From: Burkholderia sp. GAS332
Lineage (GTDB): Bacteria; Pseudomonadota; Gammaproteobacteria; Burkholderiales; Burkholderiaceae
Direction: 5' to 3'
DNA length: 64,000 nucleotides
NCBI GenBank assembly: GCA_900142905.1
Contig: FSRV01000002.1
Span: 2,108,001-2,172,000, forward strand
The notes beneath the pieces were generated by a model. That model had not been told where the DNA came from and made no database searches. It was given only the letters and a program-made list of their open reading frames with translations. Position numbers and translations under genes: made by a program. Each line of letters starts with the position of its first letter. The stretch's first letter is position 1. Positions 45,361 to 54,714 of the stretch are shown here, piece by piece.

Positions 45361-47756
45361 GGCAGGTAGACGATATGAACGTCGTCGATCCGGCCATTGA
45401 ATCTAAACGGCGCACGATCACGATAATCCAGCGTCACCGGGCAACCGAGGTCAACGCCAACGTTAAAGGTTTCGCTCGCGCTGAACGCAAGCGGGACGGT
45501 GAACGGCGTGGTGCCCCGCGCCACTTCCGCACCGTCGACGCCCATCACCAGGGTCGCAGGCGCGCCGGGCGCCGGTCCGCTCATCACGGTCTCGAGATCG
45601 AACCGATGCGGACCCGGCGCGATCCTGTCCACGGAACGTAAGCGCGTTCTCACCACACCCAGGAAGTTGTATTCGTAGTGGAGGTAACCGTCGTCCATAT
45701 AGAGCACCAGACCGCCGGCTACCGCGCCCAGTGAATAGAGCACGCCGCTGCCCGCCGCGGCTACCTCGACGTCTACCGTTACCCGGTTGTTGCGTGCCCG
45801 GAGATTAGGCGCACAGAATTCGGGCAGGCGCGTGATCTCCGTGTTGAAGTGCCATTCGGTCTGAGTCGTTCCAACACGTGCATCGGGATTGAGAAGCGGC
45901 CCCAAGCCCGCGCCGATCGGATAAACGTGATTGGCGCGCGCCTCGCTATCGAACTTCTCCTTCAATTCCGCGAGCTTTTGCGGGTAGTCGCGCGACAGAT
46001 CGTTCGACTGGGAGTAGTCGCCGTCGAGCTTGTATAGCGCCCACACATCGTCATCCGGATTCCAGTTCGCATAAGCGGCGTAGGCGCCTGGCAGCCATGG
46101 CACACGCGGTCCGAAAACAGACGCCATCCAGCCTTCCGAGTAGATCCCGCGGCTGCCAAACACTTCGAAGTACTGATGCGTTTTCTGCGTGGCCGCCTCA
46201 CTGTCGGCGAACGTATACGCGAGACTCACGCCGTCCAGCGGATCCTGCTTCAGGCCATTGACCGACTCCGGCGGCGTAATGCCGAGGATGTCGTAGATGG
46301 TCGGCGCGATATCGTTGACATGGTGGAACTGTCCACGCACGTTGGCATCGGCCTTGATACCCTTGGGCCAGGAAACCGCCATCGGCACACGGGTCCCGCC
46401 GAAATAGCCCGCCACCAGCTTGGTGCCCTGGAACGGACTTTCGCCGGCCCAGGCCCAGCCGGCGTGATACATGTTCGCCACCTTCGGACCGCCCAAAGCG
46501 GGCAGGCCGCCGTATTCCTCTTCGAGGATTTTCATCTGTTGCGCAAAAGGCATCGGCACGCCGTTGAGCGTCAGCATTTCGTTGATGGTGCCGCTCCAGC
46601 CTTCCGAGGACGCGCCGTTATCCGACAGCACGTAAAAGATCAGCGTGTTGTCACGCAGACCCAGCCGCTCCAGTTCATCCACGACCTTGCCGGCCTGCGT
46701 GTCGGCATGCTCGAGGAAGCCGGCGTACACCTCCATCAGGCGCGCCTGGAATCTCTTTTCATCGTCGCTGAGGCTATCCCACGCGGGCATCGTGTCGGGA
46801 CGCGGCGTCAGGATGCTGTCTGCCGGAATCCAGCCGAGCGCCTTCTGACGCTGGAAGGCCTGCGCGCGATAGACGTCCCAGCCACCGTCGAACTGTCCCT
46901 TGTACTTATCCGACCACTCACCGAACACCTGGTGCGGGCCATGCACCGCGCCCGGCGCCCAATACATCAGAAACGGCTTGTCCGGCGCGAGCGCATGTTG
47001 CTGGCGCAACCAGCTTGTAGCTTGTGCCGCCAGGTCTTCGCTCAGGTGATACTTCGGATCGTTGGGCCGTTCGATCGGCGTGGTGTTGCGATACAGATTC
47101 GGCTCGTACTGCGAAGACTCCGCCCCCATGAACCCGTAGAAATGGTCGAACCCGCAACCGGTCGGCCAGCGGTCGAAGGGACCGGCGGCGGAGACGTCCT
47201 GGGCAGGCGTGTTGTGCCACTTGCCGAATGCAGCGGTGCTGTAGCCATAGTGCTGCAGCACTTCCGGTATCGTCGCCGAGGTCTTCGGAATCTCGCCGGT
47301 GTAGCCGTCAAAATCACTCGCCAGCTCGGTGATGGTCCCAGATTCCACGCGATGGTGGTTGCGCCCCGTCAGCAGCGACGCACGGGTCGCCGAGCAGATA
47401 GCGGTGGTGTGAAAAGCGTTGTAGCGCACGCCGGAATCGGCAATGCGGCTGAGCGTCGGCGTATGAATCGCGCCGCCGACGGTATCGGCGTGGGCAAAGC
47501 CCACGTCGTCCAGCATGATGATCAGGACGTTCGGCGCATCGGCGCGCAAATGGGTGGCCTTACTGCGCCACTGATGCTTCGACTCAGCCAGCGTACGCGC
47601 GGCGAGACTGGCTGTCGGCGTTTTGGGAAACGGCAGATCCTGCGTTCCTGCTACAGCCGCACCGGTGAGATGGGGCGGCTCGACTGGGCCCGTCGCTTCG
47701 GAGGACGGTTCCGTCGGAGCGAAATCGGATGCCGCCGGGTTGAATTCGCGGGTCAT
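45357..47756 (-). CDS. type I sulfatase (arylsulfatase family, CSATR active site)
   Basis: 799-aa sulfate-ester hydrolase. The metal-binding N-terminus is NVLIIMLDDVGFAHADTVGG, and the modification site CSATRASLLTGRNHH (near residue 119) matches C-x-[PA]-x-R, with Cys converted to formylglycine. KWHNTPA and the later GxxK/His regions line the site. The C-terminal third (about 600-799) is a beta-rich domain seen in long bacterial arylsulfatases. No signal peptide is present, so it is probably cytoplasmic, in line with maturation by the cytoplasmic anSME encoded at 31874-33142. AGGAG precedes the ATG. It is the first gene of the leftward cluster. Confidence 0.94.
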   Translation of the reverse strand: MTREFNPAASDFAPTEPSSEATGPVEPPHLTGAAVAGTQDLPFPKTPTASLAARTLAESKHQWRSKATHLRADAPNVLIIMLDDVGFAHADTVGGAIHTPTLSRIADSGVRYNAFHTTAICSATRASLLTGRNHHRVESGTITELASDFDGYTGEIPKTSATIPEVLQHYGYSTAAFGKWHNTPAQDVSAAGPFDRWPTGCGFDHFYGFMGAESSQYEPNLYRNTTPIERPNDPKYHLSEDLAAQATSWLRQQHALAPDKPFLMYWAPGAVHGPHQVFGEWSDKYKGQFDGGWDVYRAQAFQRQKALGWIPADSILTPRPDTMPAWDSLSDDEKRFQARLMEVYAGFLEHADTQAGKVVDELERLGLRDNTLIFYVLSDNGASSEGWSGTINEMLTLNGVPMPFAQQMKILEEEYGGLPALGGPKVANMYHAGWAWAGESPFQGTKLVAGYFGGTRVPMAVSWPKGIKADANVRGQFHHVNDIAPTIYDILGITPPESVNGLKQDPLDGVSLAYTFADSEAATQKTHQYFEVFGSRGIYSEGWMASVFGPRVPWLPGAYAAYANWNPDDDVWALYKLDGDYSQSNDLSRDYPQKLAELKEKFDSEARANHVYPIGAGLGPLLNPDARVGTTQTEWHFNTEITRLPEFCAPNLRARNNRVTVDVEVAAAGSGVLYSLGAVAGGLVLYMDDGYLHYEYNFLGVVRTRLRSVDRIAPGPHRFDLETVMSGPAPGAPATLVMGVDGAEVARGTTPFTVPLAFSASETFNVGVDLGCPVTLDYRDRAPFRFNGRIDDVHIVYLP

Positions 47757-48198
47757 GAGGGTCTCCTGTCATGGACTGATACGTGACGCGGGCCGCCGGA
47801 TCGCGGGTCTCTCGGGTCATAGACAAATCGGAGGCATTTTATGAACCGCATCCCGCACGGCGCTGGTCTTTGAAGACAATCCAGCGGTCTTGCGCGTTGC
47901 GCTGTGCGCAACGTGGCGCTCGAGGCGGGTAAACACGGAGGGAAAGTAAGACGCATAGAAGAGGCTTTCGAACGCCGCGCAAAACGTGCTTCGGGCGCTT
48001 TGACCTTCATGCAGAATGACCGGTTACGCGCGTGGCGATCCCTGACTTGGCATTTACGCCGATGGAGTTTGCAGTGCGATTGCGGCTACACTGTTGCGAC
48101 ATCAACGCGACCCCGCACCGTCGCGCAAGCGTATTTCTCCCACAGCCTGCCTGCCGGTGATACACAGCACGCCGGCCCGGCAATGATTGCCGTCCATC
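47757..48198. promoter_or_regulatory. divergent promoter region of the catabolic cluster and AraC gene
   Basis: 442 bp between the sulfatase and regulator genes. It contains a perfect 8-bp inverted repeat CGTTGCGC-TGT-GCGCAACG at 47895-47913, the best operator candidate. A TTGACC near 48000 could be a -35 element for the regulator gene. No open frame here has a ribosome site. Confidence 0.45.
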
Positions 48199-49245
48199 AT
48201 GCAGACACCCGCCCCCTCCCGCTTCGACAGCGACGCCGTTCTGACGACGATCGGTGGCTACGCGCTGGCCATTTCTCGCGCCCTCGAGCACAACGGGATC
48301 GATAGCGCCCGGATTTTTCACGCGGCTGGCATCGACCCGTCGCTGATGAAGAACGATCCGATGATGCGGCTGCCGGTCGCCACGATGGCCAGGCTTTATA
48401 AGGTCTGTGTGGACGTGACGCACAACCCCTACTTCGGATTGACGGTTGCCAGGTTCATCCACGTTTCGAATTTGCACGCGCTCGGCTACGCGCTCGCCGC
48501 CAGTTCGAACCTGATGGCGTTCTGCCAACGGCTGGAACGTTTCTTCAGGCTCGCTTCTCACGCCGCCGAAATCAACATCATTGAAAACGGCGATGAGGTC
48601 TCGCTACGCACGAGAATACTGGTGCCCGTGTGCGCCGAAACGGAAGATGCGTTGATGGGTTTTGTCGTGCTGTCCATGCGTCAGCTCTACCAGGCTGATT
48701 TCAATCCGGTTCGGGTGGCGTTCTCTCACGCAATGCCGCGTGAAGGCAGCACCCCCTACGAGAAACTGTTTCGCTCACCCGTCGCGTTTGACCAGGCGGC
48801 GCCGGAGCTCGTGTTTTCCAGACCGGATTTGCAGCAACCGCTGGCCGGCGCGTGTGCTGAGCTGGCGCAACTGCATGACAACCTCGCCACCAGCTATATC
48901 GCCCGCCTCGACAAACACGATGTGGTGAGCACGGTGCGGCAGAAAATCATTGAATATCTGCCCAACGGCGACTGCTCAAGAGACAAAGTTGCCAGCGCCA
49001 TGTGCATCAGTCCGACCACCTTGCAGTTCAAGTTGTCGCAGCACGATACGAATTTCAATGAGCTGCTCGATGCGACACGCAAGGAATTGGCCGCCAGCTA
49101 CGTGCAACAGTCAGCGTTATCGATTACCGAAATCACGTTTCTGCTGGGGTTTAGCGACTCGAGCAACTTCACTCGCGCGTTCAAGCGCTGGGAAGGCGTT
49201 TCACCGAGTGACTATCGCAAGGAAGCCGGGATTCAGGGCGCGTGA
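48199..49245 (+). CDS. AraC-family regulator with N-terminal arabinose-binding-like domain
   Basis: 348 aa. Residues about 20-210 are the ligand-sensing domain found in OruR/ArgR-like AraC proteins (FHAAGIDPSLMKNDPMMRLP, then VARFIHVSNLHALGYALAAS). The C-terminal 100 residues carry two helix-turn-helix units (SRDKVASAMCISPTTLQFKL, and ITEITFLLGFSDSSNFTRAF followed by KRWEGVSPSDYR). It is divergent from the sulfatase gene and is the probable activator of the cluster. I use the ATG at 48199; an upstream TTG at 48187 is in frame. Confidence 0.92.
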   Translation: MQTPAPSRFDSDAVLTTIGGYALAISRALEHNGIDSARIFHAAGIDPSLMKNDPMMRLPVATMARLYKVCVDVTHNPYFGLTVARFIHVSNLHALGYALAASSNLMAFCQRLERFFRLASHAAEINIIENGDEVSLRTRILVPVCAETEDALMGFVVLSMRQLYQADFNPVRVAFSHAMPREGSTPYEKLFRSPVAFDQAAPELVFSRPDLQQPLAGACAELAQLHDNLATSYIARLDKHDVVSTVRQKIIEYLPNGDCSRDKVASAMCISPTTLQFKLSQHDTNFNELLDATRKELAASYVQQSALSITEITFLLGFSDSSNFTRAFKRWEGVSPSDYRKEAGIQGA

Positions 49246-49253
49246 AGTTTGAG

Positions 49254-49592
49254 TTATTGGCGCAACACCCACTGAATGAGCAGGTGGGCATCGTTACTCG
49301 AAAGCGGTGGAACCGGATCGGCCTCCGGCATGGTGATATCGCCCCAGTGAGCTTTTCCGCCGGCTAGCAGCTTCTTTTCCAGCATGGCGCTCGCCCCCGG
49401 CGACGTGCGATAACGTTGTGCGATCTTCGGGAATGACGGAGCGAGATCGGCTCCTTCGGTGGTATGACAGAACATGCAATGTTGCTCTTCGATCAGCCCC
49501 GCAACGGCGGATTGAGCGAGTGCATTCGTGGAAACCATCAGCACGAGGCTGAGGAGCGCCCCACTACAACACAGACTTCCCATTCGTTTCAC
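49254..49592 (-). CDS. small periplasmic class I c-type cytochrome
   Basis: 112-aa precursor with a signal peptide (LLSLVLMVSTNALA) and one heme site HCMFCH near residue 38. The likely axial Met is in GDITMPEADPVPPLS, and the protein ends in ANDAHLLIQWVLRQ-like sequence, the standard end of cytochrome c551-type domains. The GTG at 49592 lies seven bases after GGGAG; an ATG at 49583 is also possible. It follows pqiC in the same direction (79 bp) and is convergent with the AraC gene. The electron partner is unknown. Confidence 0.88.
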   Translation of the reverse strand: MKRMGSLCCSGALLSLVLMVSTNALAQSAVAGLIEEQHCMFCHTTEGADLAPSFPKIAQRYRTSPGASAMLEKKLLAGGKAHWGDITMPEADPVPPLSSNDAHLLIQWVLRQ

Positions 49593-49671
49593 GATACCTC
49601 TCCCGCGTCGCGCCCCCAAGGGTTCGATGCACCGCTGCCGGTCTGCGCGAGACGTCACGCCTGACCACCCA

Positions 49672-50259
49672 TCAAGGCGACGCCGGGCGGATCGCGGTGG
49701 CAATATCGCGGCTCACCGTTCCGAGCGCCCTGCTGTATGCGGCCACCACCCCATCGAATCCGGCACCGGTGCAAGGCTCGTGAACCGTGCTCCGGCCGCT
49801 TAACGGCGGTTTTTTCCCCGGCGGCGTCACCGACCACAACACGTCGACCGTCACGGCGTCGCCGAGCGCCGCATCGAAGCGCTGGATGTCGAGTTGAACC
49901 CGGTAAGCCGACGCCGTATCAACGCCCATCGGATAGGTCGACACCATCACGCTGTTCAGCAACTGCCCCAGGTCGGCGCCTATCACACGCGGAATCTGGC
50001 TTTTCAACGGATCGGCCCAGCGGGCGAATTCGTCGATATCGACCGTGTTGTCACCGCTGCGAACCACGATCTGCGGCCGGTCGACGAGTTCGGGAACCGT
50101 CACCGCGCCGATCACCACCGCAATCGGTGCGCCGGGCGGGTTGCCTGTCTGCGGCGCTGCTGCACTCAACGTGTAGAAGTCCGACTTGGGTGACGAGGCG
50201 CAACCGCACAACGCGGCAAGCGCCAACGCCACGGCGATGGTTAAGGATGAGCGCATCAT
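49672..50259 (-). CDS. pqiC: PqiC-like outer-membrane lipoprotein
   Basis: 195-aa lipoprotein (lipobox ALCGC near residue 19) of the ABC-transport auxiliary family that includes PqiC. The beta-rich body has the family patterns VVIGAVTVPELVDRPQIVVR, DEFARWADPLKSQIPRVIG and VQLDIQRFDA. In E. coli PqiC caps the PqiB needle at the outer membrane. The ATG overlaps the pqiB stop (ATGA) and GGAGG is upstream. It is the third gene of pqiABC and the cluster supplies the assignment. Confidence 0.88.
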   Translation of the reverse strand: MMRSSLTIAVALALAALCGCASSPKSDFYTLSAAAPQTGNPPGAPIAVVIGAVTVPELVDRPQIVVRSGDNTVDIDEFARWADPLKSQIPRVIGADLGQLLNSVMVSTYPMGVDTASAYRVQLDIQRFDAALGDAVTVDVLWSVTPPGKKPPLSGRSTVHEPCTGAGFDGVVAAYSRALGTVSRDIATAIRPASP

Positions 50260-51872
50260 TTCTTGTCCTCCAGCTTGCCGCGAATCAGTGCCTCTGGATG
50301 ACGCTCGAGATAGTCCGCCAGCGTGCGGAAGGCCGCCGCCGTGCGCGCCAGTTCCTTCATTGCGTCGCCGGTGTTCTGCGACAGCGCGGAGTCCGGCTGC
50401 AACGCGTTATTGGCCGAGTCGAGCGCGGACTTCGCGGCGGCCAGCGTCTGAGTCGCTTGCGGCGCGACCTCGGTATTCAGCCGCGTGAGCAAGGCGTCCG
50501 CATCGCGCAGGGTCTGATGCGCGTCATTGCCGATCGCTTCGAAGGGGATCTTGTTCAGCTTGGCGATGAGGGTCGTCACTGAATCCTGCAGCGATTGCAG
50601 TCCGCCAGGCACAGTCGGCCACGCCGGCGGGTTCGAGTTCCAGTCCATCTTCGCTTTGGCTGCATTGGGGAAGAAGTCCAGCGCGACATAGAGTTGGCCG
50701 GTCAACAGATTGCCCGTGCGCAGTTGGGCTCGCAGGCCATGATCTACGAGCACTTGGGCAAGTTGCTGCCGACCGGCATCGTTGGTCAGCCTGCCGCCGG
50801 CCGTTCCTGACGCAAAGCGCGAGGTGAAGCGCTCGGGAAACAGTTTGATATCGACCGGAATGCTGAACTGTTTGGTGACGGGATCGAAGCTCGTGTGAAT
50901 CCCCGACACCTCGCCTACCACGATGCCGAGGAAATCGACCGGTGCTCCCACCGACAAGCCTCGAACCGACTCTTTGAAGTTCAGCACGTAGTTATCGACG
51001 ATTCGGTCGTGGCGTTTCATCGCCTCGGTCTTGTCGGAGAACAGCGTGAATTCAGCGCTGGCATCCGCCTCCGGCTGATCGGCTGTATCGTCAGGCGACT
51101 GGAAAGCCAGCCCGCCAATAAGAATAGCCACCAGCGATTGCGTGTTGATCTTCACGCCGGTCGCATCGAGCGAGACGTCGACGCCGCTTGCCTGCCAGAA
51201 GCGCGTATCGATCTGCACATACTTGTCGTACGGTGCGTTGACGAACACATGCATGGTCACGCCTTTACCGTTGTCGTCAAGCTTGTACGACGTGACCTGG
51301 CCGACCTGCAAGCGTCTGAAATAGATCGGCGAGCCGACATCGAGCGAGCCCATATCGTCGCCCTTCAGGATGAACTCACGGCCCGGCACGCCGCTCGCGA
51401 ACACCGGCGGCGACTCGAGCCCGACGTAGTCGCGCCGCGACTTCGTCGAGGTTCCGACATCCATGCCGATGAAGGAGCCAGAAAGCAACGTGCCGATACC
51501 GGATACCGTGCCGCCGGAAATGCGTGGGCGCACCACCCAGAAGCGCGTGTCGTCCACCAGCAGACCCGTGGCATCTTTCGAGAGCTCGGCGGTAGCGACC
51601 ACATTGCGGTGATCGCGCGACAAGGTCACACTTTTGACCACGCCGATATCCACGTTCTTGAACTTGAGTTTGGTCTTGCCCGCTTCGAGCCCCTCACCGG
51701 TTTCAAAACTGATGGTGACGGTCGGCCCCTGTTCGAGGATCGCCTTGACCGCGAGCCAGCCGCCGATCAGCACCGCCACCAGCGGCACCAGCCACACCAC
51801 CTGCATGCGCCAGCGCGAGCGCCGCGTCGCCACCGCTTCGGGAAGCTCGGGCGGCCCCGGAGGTCTAGACAT
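50256..51872 (-). CDS. pqiB: intermembrane lipid transport protein PqiB (MCE repeats)
   Basis: 538 aa with one N-terminal membrane anchor (VVWLVPLVAVLIGGWLAV) and three MCE domains, starting at GPTVTISFETGEGLEAGKT, EFILKGDDMGSLDVGSPIYF and YVLNFKESVRGLSVGAPVDF. A C-terminal helical region (about 440-530) would form the needle that spans the periplasm. Hexameric PqiB carries lipids between inner and outer membrane. The start overlaps pqiA by 8 bp. The length is close to E. coli PqiB (546). Confidence 0.93.
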   Translation of the reverse strand: MSRPPGPPELPEAVATRRSRWRMQVVWLVPLVAVLIGGWLAVKAILEQGPTVTISFETGEGLEAGKTKLKFKNVDIGVVKSVTLSRDHRNVVATAELSKDATGLLVDDTRFWVVRPRISGGTVSGIGTLLSGSFIGMDVGTSTKSRRDYVGLESPPVFASGVPGREFILKGDDMGSLDVGSPIYFRRLQVGQVTSYKLDDNGKGVTMHVFVNAPYDKYVQIDTRFWQASGVDVSLDATGVKINTQSLVAILIGGLAFQSPDDTADQPEADASAEFTLFSDKTEAMKRHDRIVDNYVLNFKESVRGLSVGAPVDFLGIVVGEVSGIHTSFDPVTKQFSIPVDIKLFPERFTSRFASGTAGGRLTNDAGRQQLAQVLVDHGLRAQLRTGNLLTGQLYVALDFFPNAAKAKMDWNSNPPAWPTVPGGLQSLQDSVTTLIAKLNKIPFEAIGNDAHQTLRDADALLTRLNTEVAPQATQTLAAAKSALDSANNALQPDSALSQNTGDAMKELARTAAAFRTLADYLERHPEALIRGKLEDKK

Positions 51873-53154
51873 GATGATCCTCGGTCGCGTCCCAGATCAG
51901 GCGCGGGTCGAACGACATGGCCGCGAACATCGTCAGCACGACCACCGCGCCGAACGCAATCGCGGCGGGTCCCGCCTGGATCGTCGCGAGCGCGTTGAAC
52001 TGCACGAGCGCGACCAGAATGGTGATGACGTAGATATCGAGCATCGACCAGCGGCCCACCAGTTCCACCAGCCGATAGATGCGGGTTCGTTCCTGCACGA
52101 GCATGACGGAGCGCCGCTGCGTGGAAATCACGAGGTACATCAGCGCCAGGATCTTCAGCATCGGCACCGCAACGCTGGCGATGAAGACCAACACGGCGAG
52201 CGGCCACGAGCCCGAGGTCCACAGATAAACCACGCCGCTCATGATGGTGTCCTTCTCCGAGCCGAACAGCGAACTGGTGTTCATCACGGGCAGCACATTC
52301 GCCGGGATATACAGCACGATCGCGGCAATCAGGAAGGCCCAGGTGCGCGCGAGACTATCGGGTTTGCGCGCATGCAGATGGGCGCCGCAGCGCGGGCACG
52401 CAGCGCCGTGCACATGAGCCGTCGACTTCACCAGCAGACCGCAACTATGGCAGCTCAGCAGGCCACAACGTAGCGAGGTATGGGCCGACGCGGCGGCCGC
52501 TGCCTCCGGCGTCGAGACCTCATCGTCGAAGCCGCCCACGCGCTGCCAGAGCACGCGTGGATCGAACGCGGATCCGGCCGCCGCCAGCAGCAGCATGAGC
52601 GCGCCGAACGACCACAGCGCGACACCCGGCACGACGCTCGCAATGTGCGCGAGCTTGACGAGCGCCACCAGCATGCCGAGGATCAGGACCTCGGTCATGC
52701 CCCACGGTTGCGCGAGATGCATCAGGCGAAACACGAAATCGGCGTGGTACGGGCGACGGTTCAACTGCAACGGCACCAGCAGATACGCCATCGCGGTCAT
52801 CTGCAACAACGGCATCAGGAAGGTGGTGGCGAACACGAGACCCGCGATGGGCCACATGCCGTCTTTGTAGAGCACGCGAACCGCACCGAGCAACGTCGTT
52901 TCGACGAGATCGCCGTTCACCGCGAGTCCGACAATCGGATACAGATTGCTGATGAAGAACAGCACGACGCAGGTGAGCGTAAAAGCCAGCGCCCGGTTGG
53001 TGCTGTCGGGATGGGCGCGATAGAGTTCCGCGTGGCAGCGGCAGCAGCGCAGCGTGCCGTCGGGCGGCACCGCGGATTCGCGCTGCAACAAATCGCATTC
53101 GTGGCAGGCGACGAGAGAAATCGGACCGGCCTCGTTTGGCGTGGCGGGGGTCAT
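51865..53154 (-). CDS. pqiA: PqiA inner-membrane protein
   Basis: 429 aa with two similar halves, each beginning with a zinc-ribbon pair: CHECDLLQ with CCRCHAELYR, and CHSCGLLVK with CPRCGAHLHA. Each half continues with four membrane spans. This duplicated layout is diagnostic for PqiA, the inner-membrane partner of the PqiB/PqiC lipid transport system. The ATG overlaps the stop of the efflux outer-membrane gene by four bases, which places pqiABC on the same transcript as the RND pump. Confidence 0.93.
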   Translation of the reverse strand: MTPATPNEAGPISLVACHECDLLQRESAVPPDGTLRCCRCHAELYRAHPDSTNRALAFTLTCVVLFFISNLYPIVGLAVNGDLVETTLLGAVRVLYKDGMWPIAGLVFATTFLMPLLQMTAMAYLLVPLQLNRRPYHADFVFRLMHLAQPWGMTEVLILGMLVALVKLAHIASVVPGVALWSFGALMLLLAAAGSAFDPRVLWQRVGGFDDEVSTPEAAAAASAHTSLRCGLLSCHSCGLLVKSTAHVHGAACPRCGAHLHARKPDSLARTWAFLIAAIVLYIPANVLPVMNTSSLFGSEKDTIMSGVVYLWTSGSWPLAVLVFIASVAVPMLKILALMYLVISTQRRSVMLVQERTRIYRLVELVGRWSMLDIYVITILVALVQFNALATIQAGPAAIAFGAVVVLTMFAAMSFDPRLIWDATEDHHV

Positions 53155-54713
53155 TTAGGCTGCTCCGCGCCGGGCGACGTGGTTGTTGGATTCACCGATG
53201 GACTTGCAGCCGGACTTGCTGACGGCGACCCCGGCTGATTGCCGGACTGACTGGCCACCTCGGCCACCGCTTTCTGCCCCATCACCCGGCCGGTTATCGC
53301 CTCGGCCTGCACGACCCACCCGCCGCCCATCGCCTTGTAGAGAGCGATCAGGGAGCTGAACACCAGGCCGTTGGTCTGCGTATAGCTGAGTTGCGCATTG
53401 AACAGACTGCGCTCGGCGTCCAGCACCTCGATATAGCTCGTATAGCCGCCTTCGAAGCGCAGCCGCGCGAGCCGCGCATACGTGCCCAGCGCCTCCACCT
53501 GGCGTCCCTGCACGACCAGTTGCTCGCGCGACTTCTGCAGCGCGATGAGCGCATCGTCGACTTCCTGGAACGCGGTCTGGATAGACTCCTCGTACTGGAG
53601 CAGCGCCTGTTGCTGCTGCGCCTCGGCCTGGCTGACCTGACCGCTGATGCTGCCTGCCGTAAAGATCGGCACCGTCAACGAGCCGGCGTACGACCAGACG
53701 CGCGCAGGCCCGGTGAACAGTTTTGAGAACTCGATACTCGTGGAGCCAAACAGGCCCGTCAGCGAAATCTGCGGAAAATACAGCGCACGTGCCGCCCCGA
53801 TCAGGGCATTGGCGGCGACCAGATTCTGCTCGGCCTGCAGCAGATCGGGACGGCGCTCGATCAGATCGGACGGCAGACCTGCCGGTACGGCGGGTAGCAC
53901 CAGTTCGGTGAGTTCACGTCCCCGCAGAATCGGGCCAGGGTTGCGGCCGAGCAGCACCGACAACGCGTCTTCCTGCTGCGCGATCTGTATCTCGAGTTGC
54001 GGAATCGTCGCGAGCGACGCTTCATATTCGGACTGGCTCTGCGCGAGTTCCATCTGCGAGACATCGCCGCCCGCGAATCGCGCCTGGAATATTCTGACCG
54101 ATCCGGCGCGGCTGTCGGTAGTCGTCCGGGCAATCGCCAGTTGCTGGTCGAGATCACGCAGATTGATGTAAGCGGTGGCCACCGACGCAACCAGCGAGAG
54201 AATCGTCGCGCGACGACCCTCCTCGCTCGCCAGCAGGCTCGCGCGAGCCGATTCGGTCTCACGACGTACCCGCCCAAAGAAGTCGAGTTCCCAGGACACC
54301 GCCAGCGGCGCGTCGAACTCGTTGAAGATGGGACTCACGCCCGCCGGGATCGGCGTCGGTCCGAGCTGGGAGGCACGTTGACGCGATGCGTCGAAACCGG
54401 CGCTGACCTGCGGAAACAGCGCCGAGCGCGTGGTCACGAACTGGCCGAGAAACTGGTCGACGCGCGCGGCGGCGATCTTAACGTCCTTGTTGTCGGCGAG
54501 TGCAGCGAGAATCAGATCGTTCAGCACCGGATCCTGAAACTGTTCCCACCACGCCGTATTGGCCGTATCAGCGGCTTCACTCGCGGCGAACCGGAAGTTC
54601 GCGGGCGTCGGCACGTTCGGGCGCACGTAGTCCGGGCCCAACAGGCAACCGCCCAGTCCGAGTGTCAGCAGCAAGGCGGGGAGCAAACGCAGCGGTAACG
54701 CAGAGGCTCGCAT
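53151..54713 (-). CDS. outer-membrane efflux lipoprotein (NodT/OprM type)
   Basis: About 520 aa. Lipobox LGLGGCLLGPDYVRP follows a signal peptide, then come the two TolC-like halves (AWWEQFQDPVLNDLILAAL, and later RRPDLLQAEQNLVAANALIG with FPQISLTGLFG). It forms the trimeric exit duct of the pump encoded upstream. The C-terminal tail of about 50 residues is Ser/Pro-rich, unusual for the family. The ATG at 54713 follows GAGGG and lies one base after the RND stop; the frame extends to 54794 but without the lipoprotein start. Confidence 0.92.
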   Translation of the reverse strand: MRASALPLRLLPALLLTLGLGGCLLGPDYVRPNVPTPANFRFAASEAADTANTAWWEQFQDPVLNDLILAALADNKDVKIAAARVDQFLGQFVTTRSALFPQVSAGFDASRQRASQLGPTPIPAGVSPIFNEFDAPLAVSWELDFFGRVRRETESARASLLASEEGRRATILSLVASVATAYINLRDLDQQLAIARTTTDSRAGSVRIFQARFAGGDVSQMELAQSQSEYEASLATIPQLEIQIAQQEDALSVLLGRNPGPILRGRELTELVLPAVPAGLPSDLIERRPDLLQAEQNLVAANALIGAARALYFPQISLTGLFGSTSIEFSKLFTGPARVWSYAGSLTVPIFTAGSISGQVSQAEAQQQQALLQYEESIQTAFQEVDDALIALQKSREQLVVQGRQVEALGTYARLARLRFEGGYTSYIEVLDAERSLFNAQLSYTQTNGLVFSSLIALYKAMGGGWVVQAEAITGRVMGQKAVAEVASQSGNQPGSPSASPAASPSVNPTTTSPGAEQPK

Positions 54714-54714
54714 G

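Noticed and set aside
46176..47786. 536-aa rightward open frame
   Set aside because: Antisense to the sulfatase gene, which has strong motif support; the composition is Arg/His-rich and no motif is present.
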